DNA from: Suillus spraguei
Taxonomy: Eukaryota > Basidiomycota > Agaricomycetes > Boletales > Suillaceae
Reading direction: 5' to 3'
Assembly: GCA_016800925.1 (NCBI GenBank)
Contig: JABCPU010000015.1
Span: 186,001-250,000 of the forward strand
DNA length: 64,000 nt
How positions within the stretch are numbered: position 1 is the stretch's first letter; each line of letters begins with the position of its first letter. The translations under genes were made by a program, and so were the position numbers. The notes beneath the pieces were generated by a model. That model was not told where the DNA came from. It ran no database searches and worked only from the letters and a program-made list of their open reading frames with translations. Positions 11,047-21,991 of this stretch are shown one piece after another.

Positions 11047-11919
11047 TCAAGGGCTGAGTGCTATTAATTCAGCAACAGGAATCCCTAATCTTTTTGCAGC
11101 TTCACACTGCTCTTCTGTGCAGGGCTCATATAGCCACGTGGGATGATCATGGGAGACTATGATGGGGGGCAGTGAGATCGGTTGTTCGATAGGAGATGGG
11201 GTTCGTGGAGAGGCGAGGTTGGCTTGCGTTTGTTGCAGATCAGTGATGGCTTCTTCAACTAAGTTTCTGGCCGCTCTAGTTTCAGCGACTGATTGCTGGA
11301 TGGTTTCGACAACTGTGTTGGTGAGCTGTCCGATCTCTTGGACAGCAGTACATAAGCCAGCAAGGGCGTCAAAACTAGAATACATGTGCGAAGAAGAGGG
11401 TGCTGGAATAGGAAGTGGCGTATCTTCCTGCGGAGAGGGAGGTTGAGCAACACCTGCCTGACGTTCAGCCATGATGTGAATAGCTTCTTCAACATTGCTT
11501 TTAAAAGAATTGGGAAGCAACAGCATAGCATAAGAACGAATGCGTTTTTGAAGATGAAGGAGACGATGGCGGTATGTGATTTCTGTGGTTTCATTGGCAG
11601 TGGTTTCAATGAGGGCGGCAGTGCGGATGATGTTGACGAGGAGTAAAGTGGGGAAGGTGCCTTTTTCAGTGAGGATTCTTTCGATTTTGAGGGCATGTCC
11701 TTCGCATAGAAGGGCGGCTTCAATGTAGGAAGTGTTGTCAATTTCAGTGGTAAGGGTTCCATAGTTTTCTGCATCGGAGTCGGAGTCATTGTTGGCAACG
11801 GTGACAGGGGTGATGTATGCAGTGGGGAAAGACATTTGGAGCGGTGCTAGTTGATCAAGTGCTAATGCGATTTGATTGACTGAAGGATAATCAGAGGGCA
11901 TGTTGCTTCTTATATACAT
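11047..11919 (-). CDS. Retrotransposon ORF3: helical protein downstream of pol
   Basis: A 290-residue open frame starts at an ATG (11917-11919) that overlaps the last 29 bases of pol in another frame, and stops 27 bases before ORF4. It opens MYIRSNMPSDYPSVNQIALA, is largely helical (IEAALLCEGHALKIERIL, LIETTANETTEITYRHRLL), has a Pro/Ser-rich linker around residues 155-175, then a coiled-coil-like stretch (VQEIGQLTNTVVETIQQSV, AARNLVEEAITDLQQTQANL) and a C-terminal part with EEQCEAAKRLGIPVAEL. I see no Cys/His motif or enzyme signature. Tight packing against pol and ORF4 suggests all are translated from the element's RNA. It might be a second structural (Gag-like) protein together with ORF4, but this is inference. 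Confidence 0.65.
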   Translation of the reverse strand: MYIRSNMPSDYPSVNQIALALDQLAPLQMSFPTAYITPVTVANNDSDSDAENYGTLTTEIDNTSYIEAALLCEGHALKIERILTEKGTFPTLLLVNIIRTAALIETTANETTEITYRHRLLHLQKRIRSYAMLLLPNSFKSNVEEAIHIMAERQAGVAQPPSPQEDTPLPIPAPSSSHMYSSFDALAGLCTAVQEIGQLTNTVVETIQQSVAETRAARNLVEEAITDLQQTQANLASPRTPSPIEQPISLPPIIVSHDHPTWLYEPCTEEQCEAAKRLGIPVAELIALSP

Positions 11920-14900
11920 TCAAGATTCGAGTGGAGTTCTTCAAGTTCTTTTCTGGGAGCCATTCATTATCTCCCGATGAATATCCTTTCCAGGAGACAA
12001 GATAGCGTCGGTGAGTGCTGGTTCCTTTGTGAGAAAGAATTGCTTCTATTTCATATTCTTCTTCTTCTTCGATGATGTCAGGTGGTGGTTCGGGGAAGTT
12101 TGGACCATGTACGTTTGTTTCACTGTAGGATGATAAGACGGAAGCGTGGAACATAGGATGAATTTTCCACTGCGGAGGGAGTTTGAGTGTGAATGTGATG
12201 GGCGATAAGACATTGATGATCGGGAAAAGTCCGTATCGCTTTGGCGCAAGTTTCCTCGATGGGAGTTTGAGTCTAAGATTAGTGGCAGATAGCCAAACCT
12301 TATCTCCAATCTTCCATGGAATGTACTTATCTCCTCGGGATTGTTCGGCCATTGTTTGCATTGCAATGTTATGGCAGGCGATTGCTTCTTCTCTTATCTT
12401 CTGCAGGGATCGTACTCGATCTTCTGCTGCGGGGACGGGTGAATCAGGGATAAGGTGAGGGATAGCGTGTGGTTCATATCCCATCATCAAATAGAAGGGT
12501 GATGCATTTCTTGCATCATGTTTTCGGTGGTTGTGGACAAATTTGGCAATTGGTAGGTGTTCCACCCAATTTTCAGGGTTATTGCGGCAATAGATGCGCA
12601 AGTATGTTTCTAGTTCCTGATTAAGCCTCTCAGTTTGGCCATCAGGGTGATAAGCCATAGATGGAGCGATGACATAGTTGAGAAGTCGGGCAAGCTCCTT
12701 AGAGAAGTGAGATAGGAATTGCGGGCCTCAATCCAAGATGACTTTGTCATGGAGTCCAAATCGTCGGTAAACATGTTTCAAGAATAGTTTAGCAATGCCT
12801 TCGGAAGTGACGGTTTTCAAACAAGGGATAATAATTACCCCCTTTGTAAGGCCATGGTCTACCATGACCATGATACTGTCAAAGCCCCCAGAGACAGGGA
12901 GGTCAGTGATAAGATCGACAGAGACCTGGGAAAAGGGGCGAGTTGCAGAGGAGGGGATCGGGGCAAGTGGAGGTCGAACAGGGTGTGTATCAGCTTTCAT
13001 TTGCTGACAAAGGGTGCAACCCTCGACATATTTCTGAATATAGGAGCCCATAGCGGGCCACCAAGCTTCACATTTGACAAGTTCTTCAGTTTTGAATCTA
13101 CCGGGATGTCCCACGGTAGGATGATCATGATACCTTTTCAGGATATTGGGACGATGCGCCAGCAGAACATAGGCACAATTTTTAAAATAGAGGATGTTAT
13201 CCTCAATCTTCCAGTCAGAGAGTGCCGACTTCATAGGTGGAAGGCACACACCATCAAGGGCATCAGATGCTGTTTTGAAGACAGGGTCGTCAAGGGGGTC
13301 AGAGGATGACAAAACATCCTGCAGGTCAGTGTCAATAAGACGAACGAATAGAGTGTCAGGGAGGAGAGTCTGGTCCTCATTATCATCTTTTCCGGAGTCG
13401 TAATCGGGCCGATGAGATAATGCATCAGGTACTGCCAATTTGGTACCCGCAACGTGATGTAGTTCAATGTTGTAAATAGACAAAATCAGTTGCCAATGTG
13501 CTTGGCGATGGGTAAGCTTCTGTGCACTTCTAAAGTACAGAAGATTCTTGTGGTCGGTGAATACCAGGACGGGGTGCGGGTTTCCTTCAAGATAGTGGCG
13601 CCACTCATTCAGTGCCCGGATTACGGCAAGGAGTTCCTGATCAAAGATCTGGTAATTGCGTTCTGCGGGGTTCAAAGACTGTGAGAGATAGGCACAAGGG
13701 TGATAAACACCATTTTCATCAGTCTGCAAGAGAACTTCTCCAGTTGCTGCAAGCGAAGTGTCGGTAGCAATAGCAAATTGTCGGGAAGGATCAGGGTTAT
13801 GGAGTACCGGTTGGGATGTGAAGCATCATTTCAGTTCTTCGAAGGTGTCCATACATTCGGTTGACCAATCAAAAACCTTATCTTTTTTTGTTAATTCGAT
13901 AAGCTGTCGGGCAATATCGGAATAATGGGAAATGAACGTGCGGTAGAAGTTGCAAAAGCCGAGGAATGACTGAACATCTTTTACGGATTTTGGAATTGGC
14001 CATTCGGCGATTCCTTTGGTCTTGGCGGTGTCCATAGCAACTTGTCCGGGCCGAATTATCATTCCGAGGTATTCCACTTCTTCTGCATCAAAGGTACATT
14101 TCTCCGGTTTCAAGAACAGATGTTCTTTTCATATCTTCATCAAAACCCGTCTTGTCCGTTCACGATGTTCTGCCATAGTTGTAGAGAAAATCAGGATATC
14201 ATCCATGTAGATAACCATCCATGCTTCATTGATTTCCTGTTGGAAGGTGCGATTCATGTATGCTTGGAAAGTTGCTGGAGAATTACAGAGGCTGAAGAAC
14301 ATGACGTTCGGTTCAAAGGGGCCGAATTCTGTAGTAAAAGCAGCTTTCCAGCGATCATCGGGATGGATGCGAATATTGTTGTAACCAGACCGAATATCCA
14401 TTTTCGTGAAGAACTGTGCATTGTGAAGGCGTGTGACGAGAGAAATAGGAAGTGGGAGCGGATAAGTGTTTTTGACTGTCCAATCATTGATGTAGCGATA
14501 ATCCTGACAGGGGCATAATTCTCCACTCTTCTTTCCCACAAAGAAGAAGCCACTAGCTTGGAGTGACTTCGATTCTGAGATGAAACCTTTCGCAATGATT
14601 TCATCGATAAACGTTTTGACGGCAGCACGTTCTTTTTCCAATAACGGGTAAACCTTAGACATGCAGGGAATAAAACCGGGTTTAGTATCGATTCGATGAT
14701 CAATACCAGGACGTTCGGGAGGGAGTTTGTTTAATCCATCCTTAGCAAAGACATCTGCAAAGTCATGCAAATAGTCCGGGACCAATTCTTCGAAGGATTT
14801 CTTTTTCTTCTCCTTTTCGTCTGTCGCGAATTCCTGAGCTTTATTACTGTATTTTGGGGGAGGAAGGGAGATTGTGGAGTAGTTGGGGAGTTGTTCGAGT

Positions 14901-16006
14901 CGGGAAGTTCCATCACGTGTAAGGGGTGTATCCATGGATACTTCTTCAATGATTCTCATGCTAACTCCATCGGTATCGTATTCCACAAGGAATTCTCCAT
15001 CCCTGAGCTCGTAAGAGGAAATTTCGCGGACTTCTGGTGCATGCCAGACATCTTGCATAGTATTGAATTGATCATCATCCTCTGTCGGAATCAACGAGGG
15101 TACGGGTTCTTCTTCATCGGGGATTTCTTCAATTGAAGTGGAAGGAGTATGTTGAAGAGTTTTAGGAGGGACATAGAACTTGGATAATTTCGGTACATTG
15201 GTATCTCGTCCAGGGATCTCCTCTTCTGCTTTTCTTTTTCCATACTTCTGTTCTTCTATTGGCCGTTGCTCAATAGGTTCTTGTCCGGCCTGATGCTCGG
15301 GTTCGGATTCGTTCTTGCACTTTTCTGCACGGGGAATTGGTGATACTGCTCGTGGCAGTTGTACACGGGGGGTAGGGTCTATAGTACGCGGTATTCGTCC
15401 TTCTGGTTCGGGATCTTTGTGAATAGGAGGGATTATGAGAGATCTCGGAAGCTGCAAGTGTTGCCATTTCCTAAGATGGCAATGGAAGGTTGGGGGCAAC
15501 CCATTCTTCTTCCGATCTGTATCGACGTTAATTTCAATTTCATTCGATTTTGTTGTTCAAGGGAGGACTAGTGTTTCAGCTGCCCAATCTATACTTGGGT
15601 TCATTGCGTGTAACCATGGAATTCCCAGAAGGATTTGATCTCTTCTTCCTAGTTTGGTGATATTGAATTTTCCATACATGGTTCGTTCATCAATTTTGAC
15701 CACTAGGAGACAGTAGTGTGTGATTGGTCCTCCTTTGATAAGAGTTCCATCTGCCGTAGTAACTCGAAACGGTGTTTTGAGTTTTCGTCGTGTGATTTGA
15801 TGGAATTTCACAAACTCCTCAGAAATGAATGTTCCTGCTGCACCTGAATCAATAATGGCGGTGGTGTCGATGGATTTCAAGCGAGTACGCGAGTGAAGGG
15901 TGATAGGGACACAAAGTTCTTTTCTTTCACCTACAGCGCGTACAAGTCTTAGTAGTACATTGGGAGAAACATACGTCGAATCTTTGTTTCTCCAAGTCAA
16001 AAATCC
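11891..16006 (-). pseudogene. pol of chromovirus 1 (protease-RT-RNase H-integrase-chromodomain), four TGA stops
   Basis: Reading right to left: aspartic protease with DSGAAGTFISEEFV (about 15830); RT with FFTKMDIRSGYNNIR and an intact YMDDILIF; RNase H with VFTDHKNLLYF; integrase zinc finger (GHPGRFKTEELV...CTLCQQMK); integrase core with VDLITDLP, the D of KVILD, and QTERLNQELE; and a C-terminal chromodomain (YEIEAILSHKG...YLVSWKGYSSGDNEWLPEK). Stops lie at 15557-15559, 14129-14131, 13826-13828 and 12728-12730. Each is TGA, and where a conserved residue can be judged (D-R-G of integrase, for example) it replaces Arg, so CGA to TGA transitions explain all four. Pol overlaps gag in the -1 frame at GGATTTT TGA (minus strand, plus positions 15997-16006). 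Confidence 0.9.
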
Positions 16007-17317
16007 TCGACAATCTGCCTTACAGTTTCCTCGCCTTCGTCTTCTTCTTTGACTTCAGCTTGTCAGAGTGGGGTCTTCTTCTTTCTGTCAGGACAATTAT
16101 GAATACGGTGTCCTGTTTTCTTGCATCCGAAGCATTGTCCCTTCTTCATGCATTCGGATCTCTCCGTGTCAGAGATTTGATCTACGACCATTGCGTTGGA
16201 ATCATGATTGGGTGTGTAACATGCATTTCCATAGTTCTTCTTCTTCTGTTGTGGAGCATGACGTGTCCTCATGGCTTGAAGACGATGATGGGAATTATCA
16301 ATGGAAACGCATTGCAGCACAACGTCTCGGAATACTTCTGAGACATCTCCTAGTGCGAAAAGCTTTGTAAGGATGCCCCAATTCAGGCCATCTTGGAAGA
16401 ATTGGATCTTTGTTGCATCGTCGGTGATACAAGCCTTGGCTGCAAGTGCCTCAAAGTCAGCGATGTAGGTATGGAGATCTCCACTTCCTTGTTTAAGGTC
16501 CCTGTTACAATCGTATGTGCCCCTATTCATTTTCTCTTTGTTTCCTTACTTGTATATCATGTCACATGACTCTGACTCATATGCTCAACGCATCTGTACT
16601 ATAGTTGCCTTCCTTACTTGGATACGCACTTACATTCTCACGTCTCTCTTGGTCCATGCGCACATATTGGTCTATTTAAGCACGTTGTACTTGTAGTAGA
16701 TTCTTTACTTTAATCTTACTGGGTTTTACCTGGAACATCCTTCGCTTAGGTCTCCAACCTAAGTTGTCTTGAATCGTCTCTAAGTCTAAGCACTCCTTAG
16801 TCTTAGTCTCTATTCTCGTAGAACCTCTTAGACTTGTCTTTGAGGCCGAACCCTTGATCGTACTCGGAACGCGTTCCTTGTACTTTTGCCTTGTCCTCTT
16901 CTGGACATTGTAAGAACTTCCCAGCAGACCATCTGTGTCTTTTCACTGTCGCTGGTGACGCCACCCCAGTTCGTAACAGTCCCTGAGTTTCATAAGTGCG
17001 GTTCCCTTGGTATCCACTGGGTCGAAGGCTTCTTTGAAGCTTTTCATAAAATCCACCATTGTCCCATAACCAACTTTTTGTCCAGAGGTGTCGGTTGATT
17101 GAGCATGGTCAAGAAATTGCTCTTTCCAGGATTTAGCATTCTTTTCAGTCATGAAGGATGTTATGAAAATGATCTTCTGCTTGTCGGTGGTGTAAAGCTT
17201 TTCGTTGATGTCAAAGCATAGATTGCATGACTGGATAAATTCGCGAGAGTTGTCGCGATCTCCATCAAAACCGGTTGGCTGACCGATTTTGTATTCAAAT
17301 TCTTTGGTGGTAGTCAT
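15997..17317 (-). pseudogene. gag of chromovirus 1, split by a solo LTR
   Basis: The N-terminal part (17317 down to 16984) starts MTTTKEFEYKIGQPTGFDGD and includes CFDINEKLYTTDKQKIIFI and MVDFMKSFKEAFDPVDTKGT, a Ty3-type capsid. It is broken after LMKLRD by a 476-bp solo LTR (16503-16978) flanked by GTCCC duplications. The C-terminal part continues with LKQGSGDLHTYIADFEALA and FFQDGLNWGILTKLFALGD and ends in a zinc knuckle CFGCKKTGHRIHNC (CX2CX4HX4C). A TGA at 16063-16065 follows the knuckle, probably a former Arg codon, because the same frame stays open to a second TGA at the GGATTTT shift site. Function by family: virus-like particle shell and RNA packaging; now inactive. Confidence 0.88.
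16503..16978 (+). repeat. Solo LTR nested in gag of chromovirus 1
   Basis: A 476-bp copy of the same LTR family (TGTTAC...GTAACA), in the opposite orientation to the host element. It is flanked by the perfect 5-bp duplication GTCCC (16498-16502 and 16979-16983). No internal sequence remains, so it is the footprint of a later insertion followed by LTR-LTR recombination. Confidence 0.92.
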
Positions 17318-17440
17318 GATGGTGATTCGTCTGGTGAGTTATACTTTCTCGGTGCCTACACACGCGGTCTTGCTGTCCGTTAGGGCTTTATCAGGTTTCA
17401 GGGTTCAGGGTCAAAGACTGGATAGTCAACGATCACAAGG

Positions 17441-17451
17441 ACTTTAATCTT
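17441..17451 (-). promoter_or_regulatory. Self-priming PBS of chromovirus 1
   Basis: On the minus strand, one base after the 5' LTR, the sequence AAGATTAAAGT is exactly complementary to ACTTTAATCTT inside the same LTR (plus positions 17713-17723). A TATTTAA box (plus 17751-17757) starts 34 bases upstream of that stretch. This is the Tf1-type arrangement in which the 5' end of the transcript folds back as primer; no tRNA-like PBS is seen. Confidence 0.75.
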
Positions 17452-17452
17452 T

Positions 17453-17927
17453 TGTTATGAACTGGGATGGCATCACCAGCGACAGTGAAAAGATGCAGGT
17501 GGTCTGCTGGGAAGTTCTACAATGTCCAGAAGAGGACAAGGTGAAAGTACAAGGAACGCGTTCCGAGTACTATCAAGGTTTCTGCCTCAAAGACAAGTCT
17601 AAGAGGTTCTTTGAGAATAGAGACTAAGGCTAAGGAGTGCTTAGACTTAGAGATGATTCAAGACAACTTAGGTTGGAGACCTAAGCGAAGGATGTTCCAG
17701 GTAAAACCCAGTAAGATTAAAGTAAAGTATACAAGTGTAATACAACGTGCTTAAATAGGTCAATATGTGTGCACGGACCAAGAGAGATGTGAGAACGTAA
17801 GTGCGTATCCAAAGAAGGAAGGCAACTATAGTACAGATGCGTTGAGCATATGAGTCAGAGTCACATTATGTAATATGCAAGTAAAGGAAACAAAGAGAAA
17901 TGAATAGGGGTACGTACAAGTGTAACA
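17453..17927 (-). repeat. 5' LTR of chromovirus 1
   Basis: 475 bp, TGTTAT...GTAACA on the plus strand; the terminal TGTTAC of the partner has become TGTTAT here, a CpG-type change in TTACGAA. It is flanked on the right by the CTTTG duplication. Confidence 0.93.
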
Positions 17928-18786
17928 CTTTGCGCCTGCCTATTGTCTCCCAATCTCTCAGGATATGTGACGCACTTGTCTCAGAACCTCTTTGTGAGTT
18001 TTTTTTATTTTTATCTGACAAATAAAAACTAACAATCTTTCAGGAATTTGTAAAGAAATACCCTTCTGTATTCAAGATACCCCTTGTCGCCCTGCAGGAT
18101 CTCAAGCTTATGAATAAGTTGGACTCAATGATTAAGGAACTGCTTACACAGCAGCGTGGAAGCATGAAACAAAAGGTTTGTCAATTCCTGAGCTGCTATT
18201 ATATTTTTAATGCTTCAAACACAGATTGTTACTTCGCTGATAGAGGATCAAATATTCATGCACTTTGTCAATTGTTATCAGGTAACTGTACCGAGATTAC
18301 TTCAGCACACTGGTCTTGTGTGGCTTTTTGGCAAGTCAATTCATGACTCCACCATGCTTTGCGCTCACTCTAATCTAGCGCTCTTTGCTGATTCAATTCC
18401 AGACTGTTGTTGCAGAAAGTGCAAAGCTTCAAGAGGAAGTCACTTCAATCAGCAACCACGCACATGTGCCAGCAGACACAGACAGCGATGAGGTCAAACC
18501 CAGCCCTTCAACAATCACACAGAGCACTTGGACATTTAATCAATACTGGAGCTATATTGATGTTCTTTTAGATGAGCTCAGGGATGATGCTAAGAAGAAT
18601 ACATCTACGATTCAGACAGCTGAAGGATTCATTAAAAAGTGTGTTTCACTGCTTCTTGCATTAATTTGACCTCATATAGATTTTTCACAGAGGTCCTCCA
18701 AGCTGACTTGCAAAATATCCAAGTACAATGTCCCTAGCACCATCCCTCGACTCCATGACCGTGGACTGGCAAAAGACAATTCATAG

Positions 18787-20800
18787 CAAACTTATTTGGT
18801 GATTGTTCCATCATACCATCCTACTATACTTTGATATACTGATAATATGAATTACTCCCATATTTTGCACTGTCGCTGCAAGTTTAGTTTCTGATATCTA
18901 AGCACGCTGTAACAAACATATTGGCGCTGGGCTTAAGACCCCATCTTTTGACACTCGTCTCATGACTATAGGAGTTACCACTTGTCCATGGCCATCTTAC
19001 CCCTTTAGCATTACCAGCAGCATCCCACGTTTACCACACACCGTACCGACTACTGCACCTTGTTCCACATACCGATGTCCTCCCATGTCCTTGCCGCATC
19101 CGCATAGCTTCATTTGGTGCATTGTTTGTTTTATGTTCGCTATCACTGATTCCAAGGCAAGTCTTATTACATGTTGCCTCGCGCTATGTTTACATACAAC
19201 AGTTACTACACTTGAGTGCTACTGATCTCACCTAGAGTATTCTGGATACATACGATTTAGGATATAAGCACTGCGTACCCTGCACGATACAGTACCTGAT
19301 TTTACACCATTGCACGTACTATAGGTCAGGATTATTGTCTAGCTCTGGATCCACCCAGTAGTAGACGTAGTCTTTAAAGTTCCTTATCACTCATTAATCT
19401 ATCATGCTTGTTCTCCATTACTGCTGGCATACTGCTGGACTTTTGACTGTTATTTTGACTGAACTTCTCATGCACCGCTACTTTACTGCTGAAAGTACTG
19501 CAGCTTTCTTTACTTTTTCTTTGCACTGCTCGCAACTTTACCATTACCACTGATATCATTGCTCGACATTGCTCGCTCGACGCAACTGTTTCTGACTATA
19601 TCTCGACCACGGTAGCACCGCTACACACGATGCTAGTTCCGGCAGCATCATCGCTGACCGTGGCAACTTACCGCTGACCACAATGCTTCTTTCGCACATA
19701 AGTTTGACTCAAACTTGACCATACTAATAGGCATCCCCCTTTAGGGTCAAACACTCTTGTTCTCACAAGTGAAGCAGACTAGACGGAGCACAAGACTCAC
19801 ATACTAACTTAGGAGGTAGTTTATCTACAGCCCAGGTTAGGTTGTATCTTTACAATGCATAACCACCTCAGGTCCACCCCATCATGCTGTGTTGTTTTTT
19901 GCGCTGTGTGTTGCAAACGCTAATGACATCCTTTGTCATAATTCTCTCTCCTATTAACAGTTCTTTCTTCATTATGATGGCAACCTCCGCACCATTTCAC
20001 AGTGTCATTGGTCCTCAGAATGGAAGCAGGTATCAAATCAACAAAAAGAATTACTGGCGGTACAATGGCTTCATTGTCACACCAGAAATGAGTGATATTC
20101 TTGTCAATGTGTTCATATATATATAATTGAATTTTATTGTCACCGTGGTATACATGCAATGGTGATGAAGTGTCAACAGGACCTGATGTTAACCTTACTT
20201 GCATATTACAGAGCTAATACTATGGTATCATTTTCCACCCTTGGTTGCCTGTCCCTTGCGCAGACCTTGTGCGAAAGTTGGCTCGGCTGTCAGCAATACC
20301 CAGGAAGGTCGGTAACGAAGTTATATTTGGTTCATGGTCTATGCAACATTTCCTTCTGTCAACCATAACCCTATGTAGATGTGTCACAATCCTATTTTTG
20401 GGTCATGACAACGTTTGTGACGATTCTCAGTGTACAATGGTGGCTGTGAGAGCTCGGTGTAGAGCGCTACCAAAATAGGAATTTGAAGTCCCGCAGCTCA
20501 CATCAACTCGAGTGACGTCGTTACACCAGGAACTTTTGCTCCTAGGAAAACACCTCTTTTGGGAAATTGACCCCTTGCTCGGCGGGCACCCTTGCCGTGA
20601 CCAATTTTCGGGCCAAACCATCACCTCCTGGAATTAAGAAATGGGACCTTCAGACATTGGTACAGTCCAAAGCCCGAGATGAACCAGTGCTGGTGGACAC
20701 AGACATCATTTTAGGCACTAAGTGACGCGCCTGTAAAGTGATGACGGTCATGGCACACTCCAGCACCCCACACTGACATCATCGCACCGCTTCCTGCAGT
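18787..20800. other. Intergenic region without a recognised gene
   Basis: About 2 kb. Short open frames appear on both strands (for example around 19980-20126) but none has family similarity, a consistent exon chain or a good start. The cipC-like 1 promoter begins at its right end. Confidence 0.35.
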
Positions 20801-20807
20801 TATAAAA
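20801..20807 (+). promoter_or_regulatory. TATA box of cipC-like gene 1
   Basis: TATAAAA lies exactly 60 bases before the ATG, inside a block shared with the second copy (CACTGACATCATCGCACCGC upstream and GACGTC downstream). Confidence 0.75.
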
Positions 20808-20860
20808 GACGTCATCTCCATATTCCTTTGAATTCAGTTTTCTCCCATTACACAAACAAT

Positions 20861-21383
20861 ATGTGGTTCACCTCCGATTCTGAAGAGTCTCAAGCACACT
20901 CGCAAGTAAGCTGCAGTGCCGTGTTATATTGACCAGTCGTCTCAATGACCTGTAGGTGACTGGCGGACACAGCGCCAAAATAAGCCATGAGCTCCTTGCC
21001 GCTGCCGCGTCATACGAGGTTTGTTTTTCGTGCCTGTTGAGCATGATGTCGTTACCGACAATATCTTAGGCTGCCAAAGCGTACGAGAATCATGTCCAAA
21101 AGAACGGAAAACCCGCAAACCATGCGAAGGCCGTTGAACTGCTGTGATTATTATTATATACAATGCTCTCGAACTCGCCTGAAAAAACTCTCTTTGTAGT
21201 GCGGCGCTGAGTGGTGGCTTTGTTGACCGCATTGCAGAGACCAAGGGAATGGACGCACTCGACAAGGAAAAAGCCAAGCATGCAGGTATGATTCAACCTT
21301 TGAAAGTATACAACTCCTTGAATCATAAATCCTGCAGCGCATGAACGCGCTAAAAGCGCCCTCGAGCAACAGGGAGAATTTTG
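20861..21383 (+). CDS. CipC-like protein (DUF3759), copy 1
   Basis: A small protein of about 105 residues with four short introns. Exons read MWFTSDSEESQAHSQ, VTGGHSAKISHELLAAAAS, YEAAKAYENHVQKNGKPANH, AKAVELLAALSGGFVDRIA, ETKGMDALDKEKAKHA and AHERAKSALEQQGEF. The pattern SHELLAAAASYEAAKAYE, GKPANHAKAVELLA and VDRIAETKG matches the CipC/DUF3759 family, known in fungi as abundant stress- and antibiotic-induced small cytosolic proteins; the biochemical role is unknown. A second copy lies about 600 bp downstream, with the same exon layout and promoter, so this is a tandem duplication. The first intron starts GTAAGCTGCAGT in both copies. Confidence 0.85.
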
Positions 21384-21931
21384 ATTGTGCCATAGTAATA
21401 GGTTGAACGTGCACGACGGACATGGTAGCACGATGTACAATAAAGTCTATTTGAATACATCATAGTAGATCTGATTTCAGAATGTACATCATAACTCTGG
21501 CTTGCAGACGGTGTCCTGAACAAGTTAAAGTCAAGTTGAACACATCATCTTGGCACTGCCGAATTTGAAACAATTTATCCAGAGTATTTCCATGTTGACC
21601 CATTGTAGTCTGTCAGACAGTCAGCGGGTACCGGTCACTCCCAGTGAAAAGTCAAAGAGCGCCAGCGAGCCTCGGCAAGGAACAAATAAGGAAAATGAGC
21701 GAGATATACACACGGCGAGAAAGTGGCTAATAAATGACACTGACAACAAAATATAAAGCGATGTAAACTATTATTGTACAGACACAGTTTTGTGCGTCAC
21801 GGTATGTCTGACAAACATCATTTCAGCCACTAAGCACACATGTAAGAGTCAAAATGATGACGGCGCGCTCCGCATGCACATCCAGAGCAGTACGCACCCC
21901 ACACTGACATCATCGCACCGCTCCCTGCGGT

Positions 21932-21938
21932 TATAAAA
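21932..21938 (+). promoter_or_regulatory. TATA box of cipC-like gene 2
   Basis: TATAAAA again lies exactly 60 bases before the ATG. The surrounding ACTGACATCATCGCACCGCT block and the GACGTC just downstream (a palindromic CRE/bZIP-type site) are conserved between the copies. Confidence 0.75.
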
Positions 21939-21991
21939 GACGTCGCCTTCATATTCCATTGTATTCAGTTTCCCTTCATTATACAAACACT

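Larger units (their letters stand above)
9858..17927 (-). mobile_element. Ty3/Gypsy chromovirus 1 (minus strand), with two extra ORFs
   Basis: This is a complete but decayed LTR retrotransposon read right to left: 5' LTR 17453-17927, self-priming PBS 17441-17451, gag, protease, RT, RNase H, integrase with chromodomain, two further ORFs, a polypurine tract (GGGGGTAA on the minus strand, plus positions 10333-10340) and 3' LTR 9858-10332. The 5-bp target duplication is CTTTG (9853-9857 and 17928-17932). The chromodomain and self-priming PBS place it near the Tf1/sushi chromoviruses. It is dead: TGA stops interrupt gag (16063-16065) and pol (15557-15559, 14129-14131, 13826-13828, 12728-12730), and a solo LTR sits in gag. 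The two LTRs differ at roughly ten positions, mostly CpG transitions, so the insertion is not very recent. Confidence 0.93.
9449..18786 (+). pseudogene. Unrecognised spliced gene split by a Ty3 retrotransposon
   Basis: Exon 1 begins with ATG 9449 (MSSLPSSPLADRTPVTHGE) and continues through SVEAEIKWLKTCATDICRT and MQKTEKEMLLNVMGHLIAL to LVNLVEFK at 9789, followed by a GTATGG donor and a plausible acceptor CTGACAG just before 9851. The next exon is cut after GCTTTG by an 8,070-bp Ty3 element (9858-17927) with a CTTTG duplication. Coding sequence resumes after 17932: LLSPNLSGYVTHLSQNLF, EFVKKYPSVFKIPLVALQDL, MNKLDSMIKELLTQQRGSMK, IVTSLIEDQIFMHFVNCYQ, AESAKLQEEVTSISNHAHVP and WTFNQYWSYIDVLLDELRDD, to a stop near 18784-18786. 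The family is unknown to me; it looks like a soluble helical protein. The reading phase across the reconstructed intron is not fully clean, so some decay beyond the insertion is possible, as is a different intron model. Confidence 0.5.
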
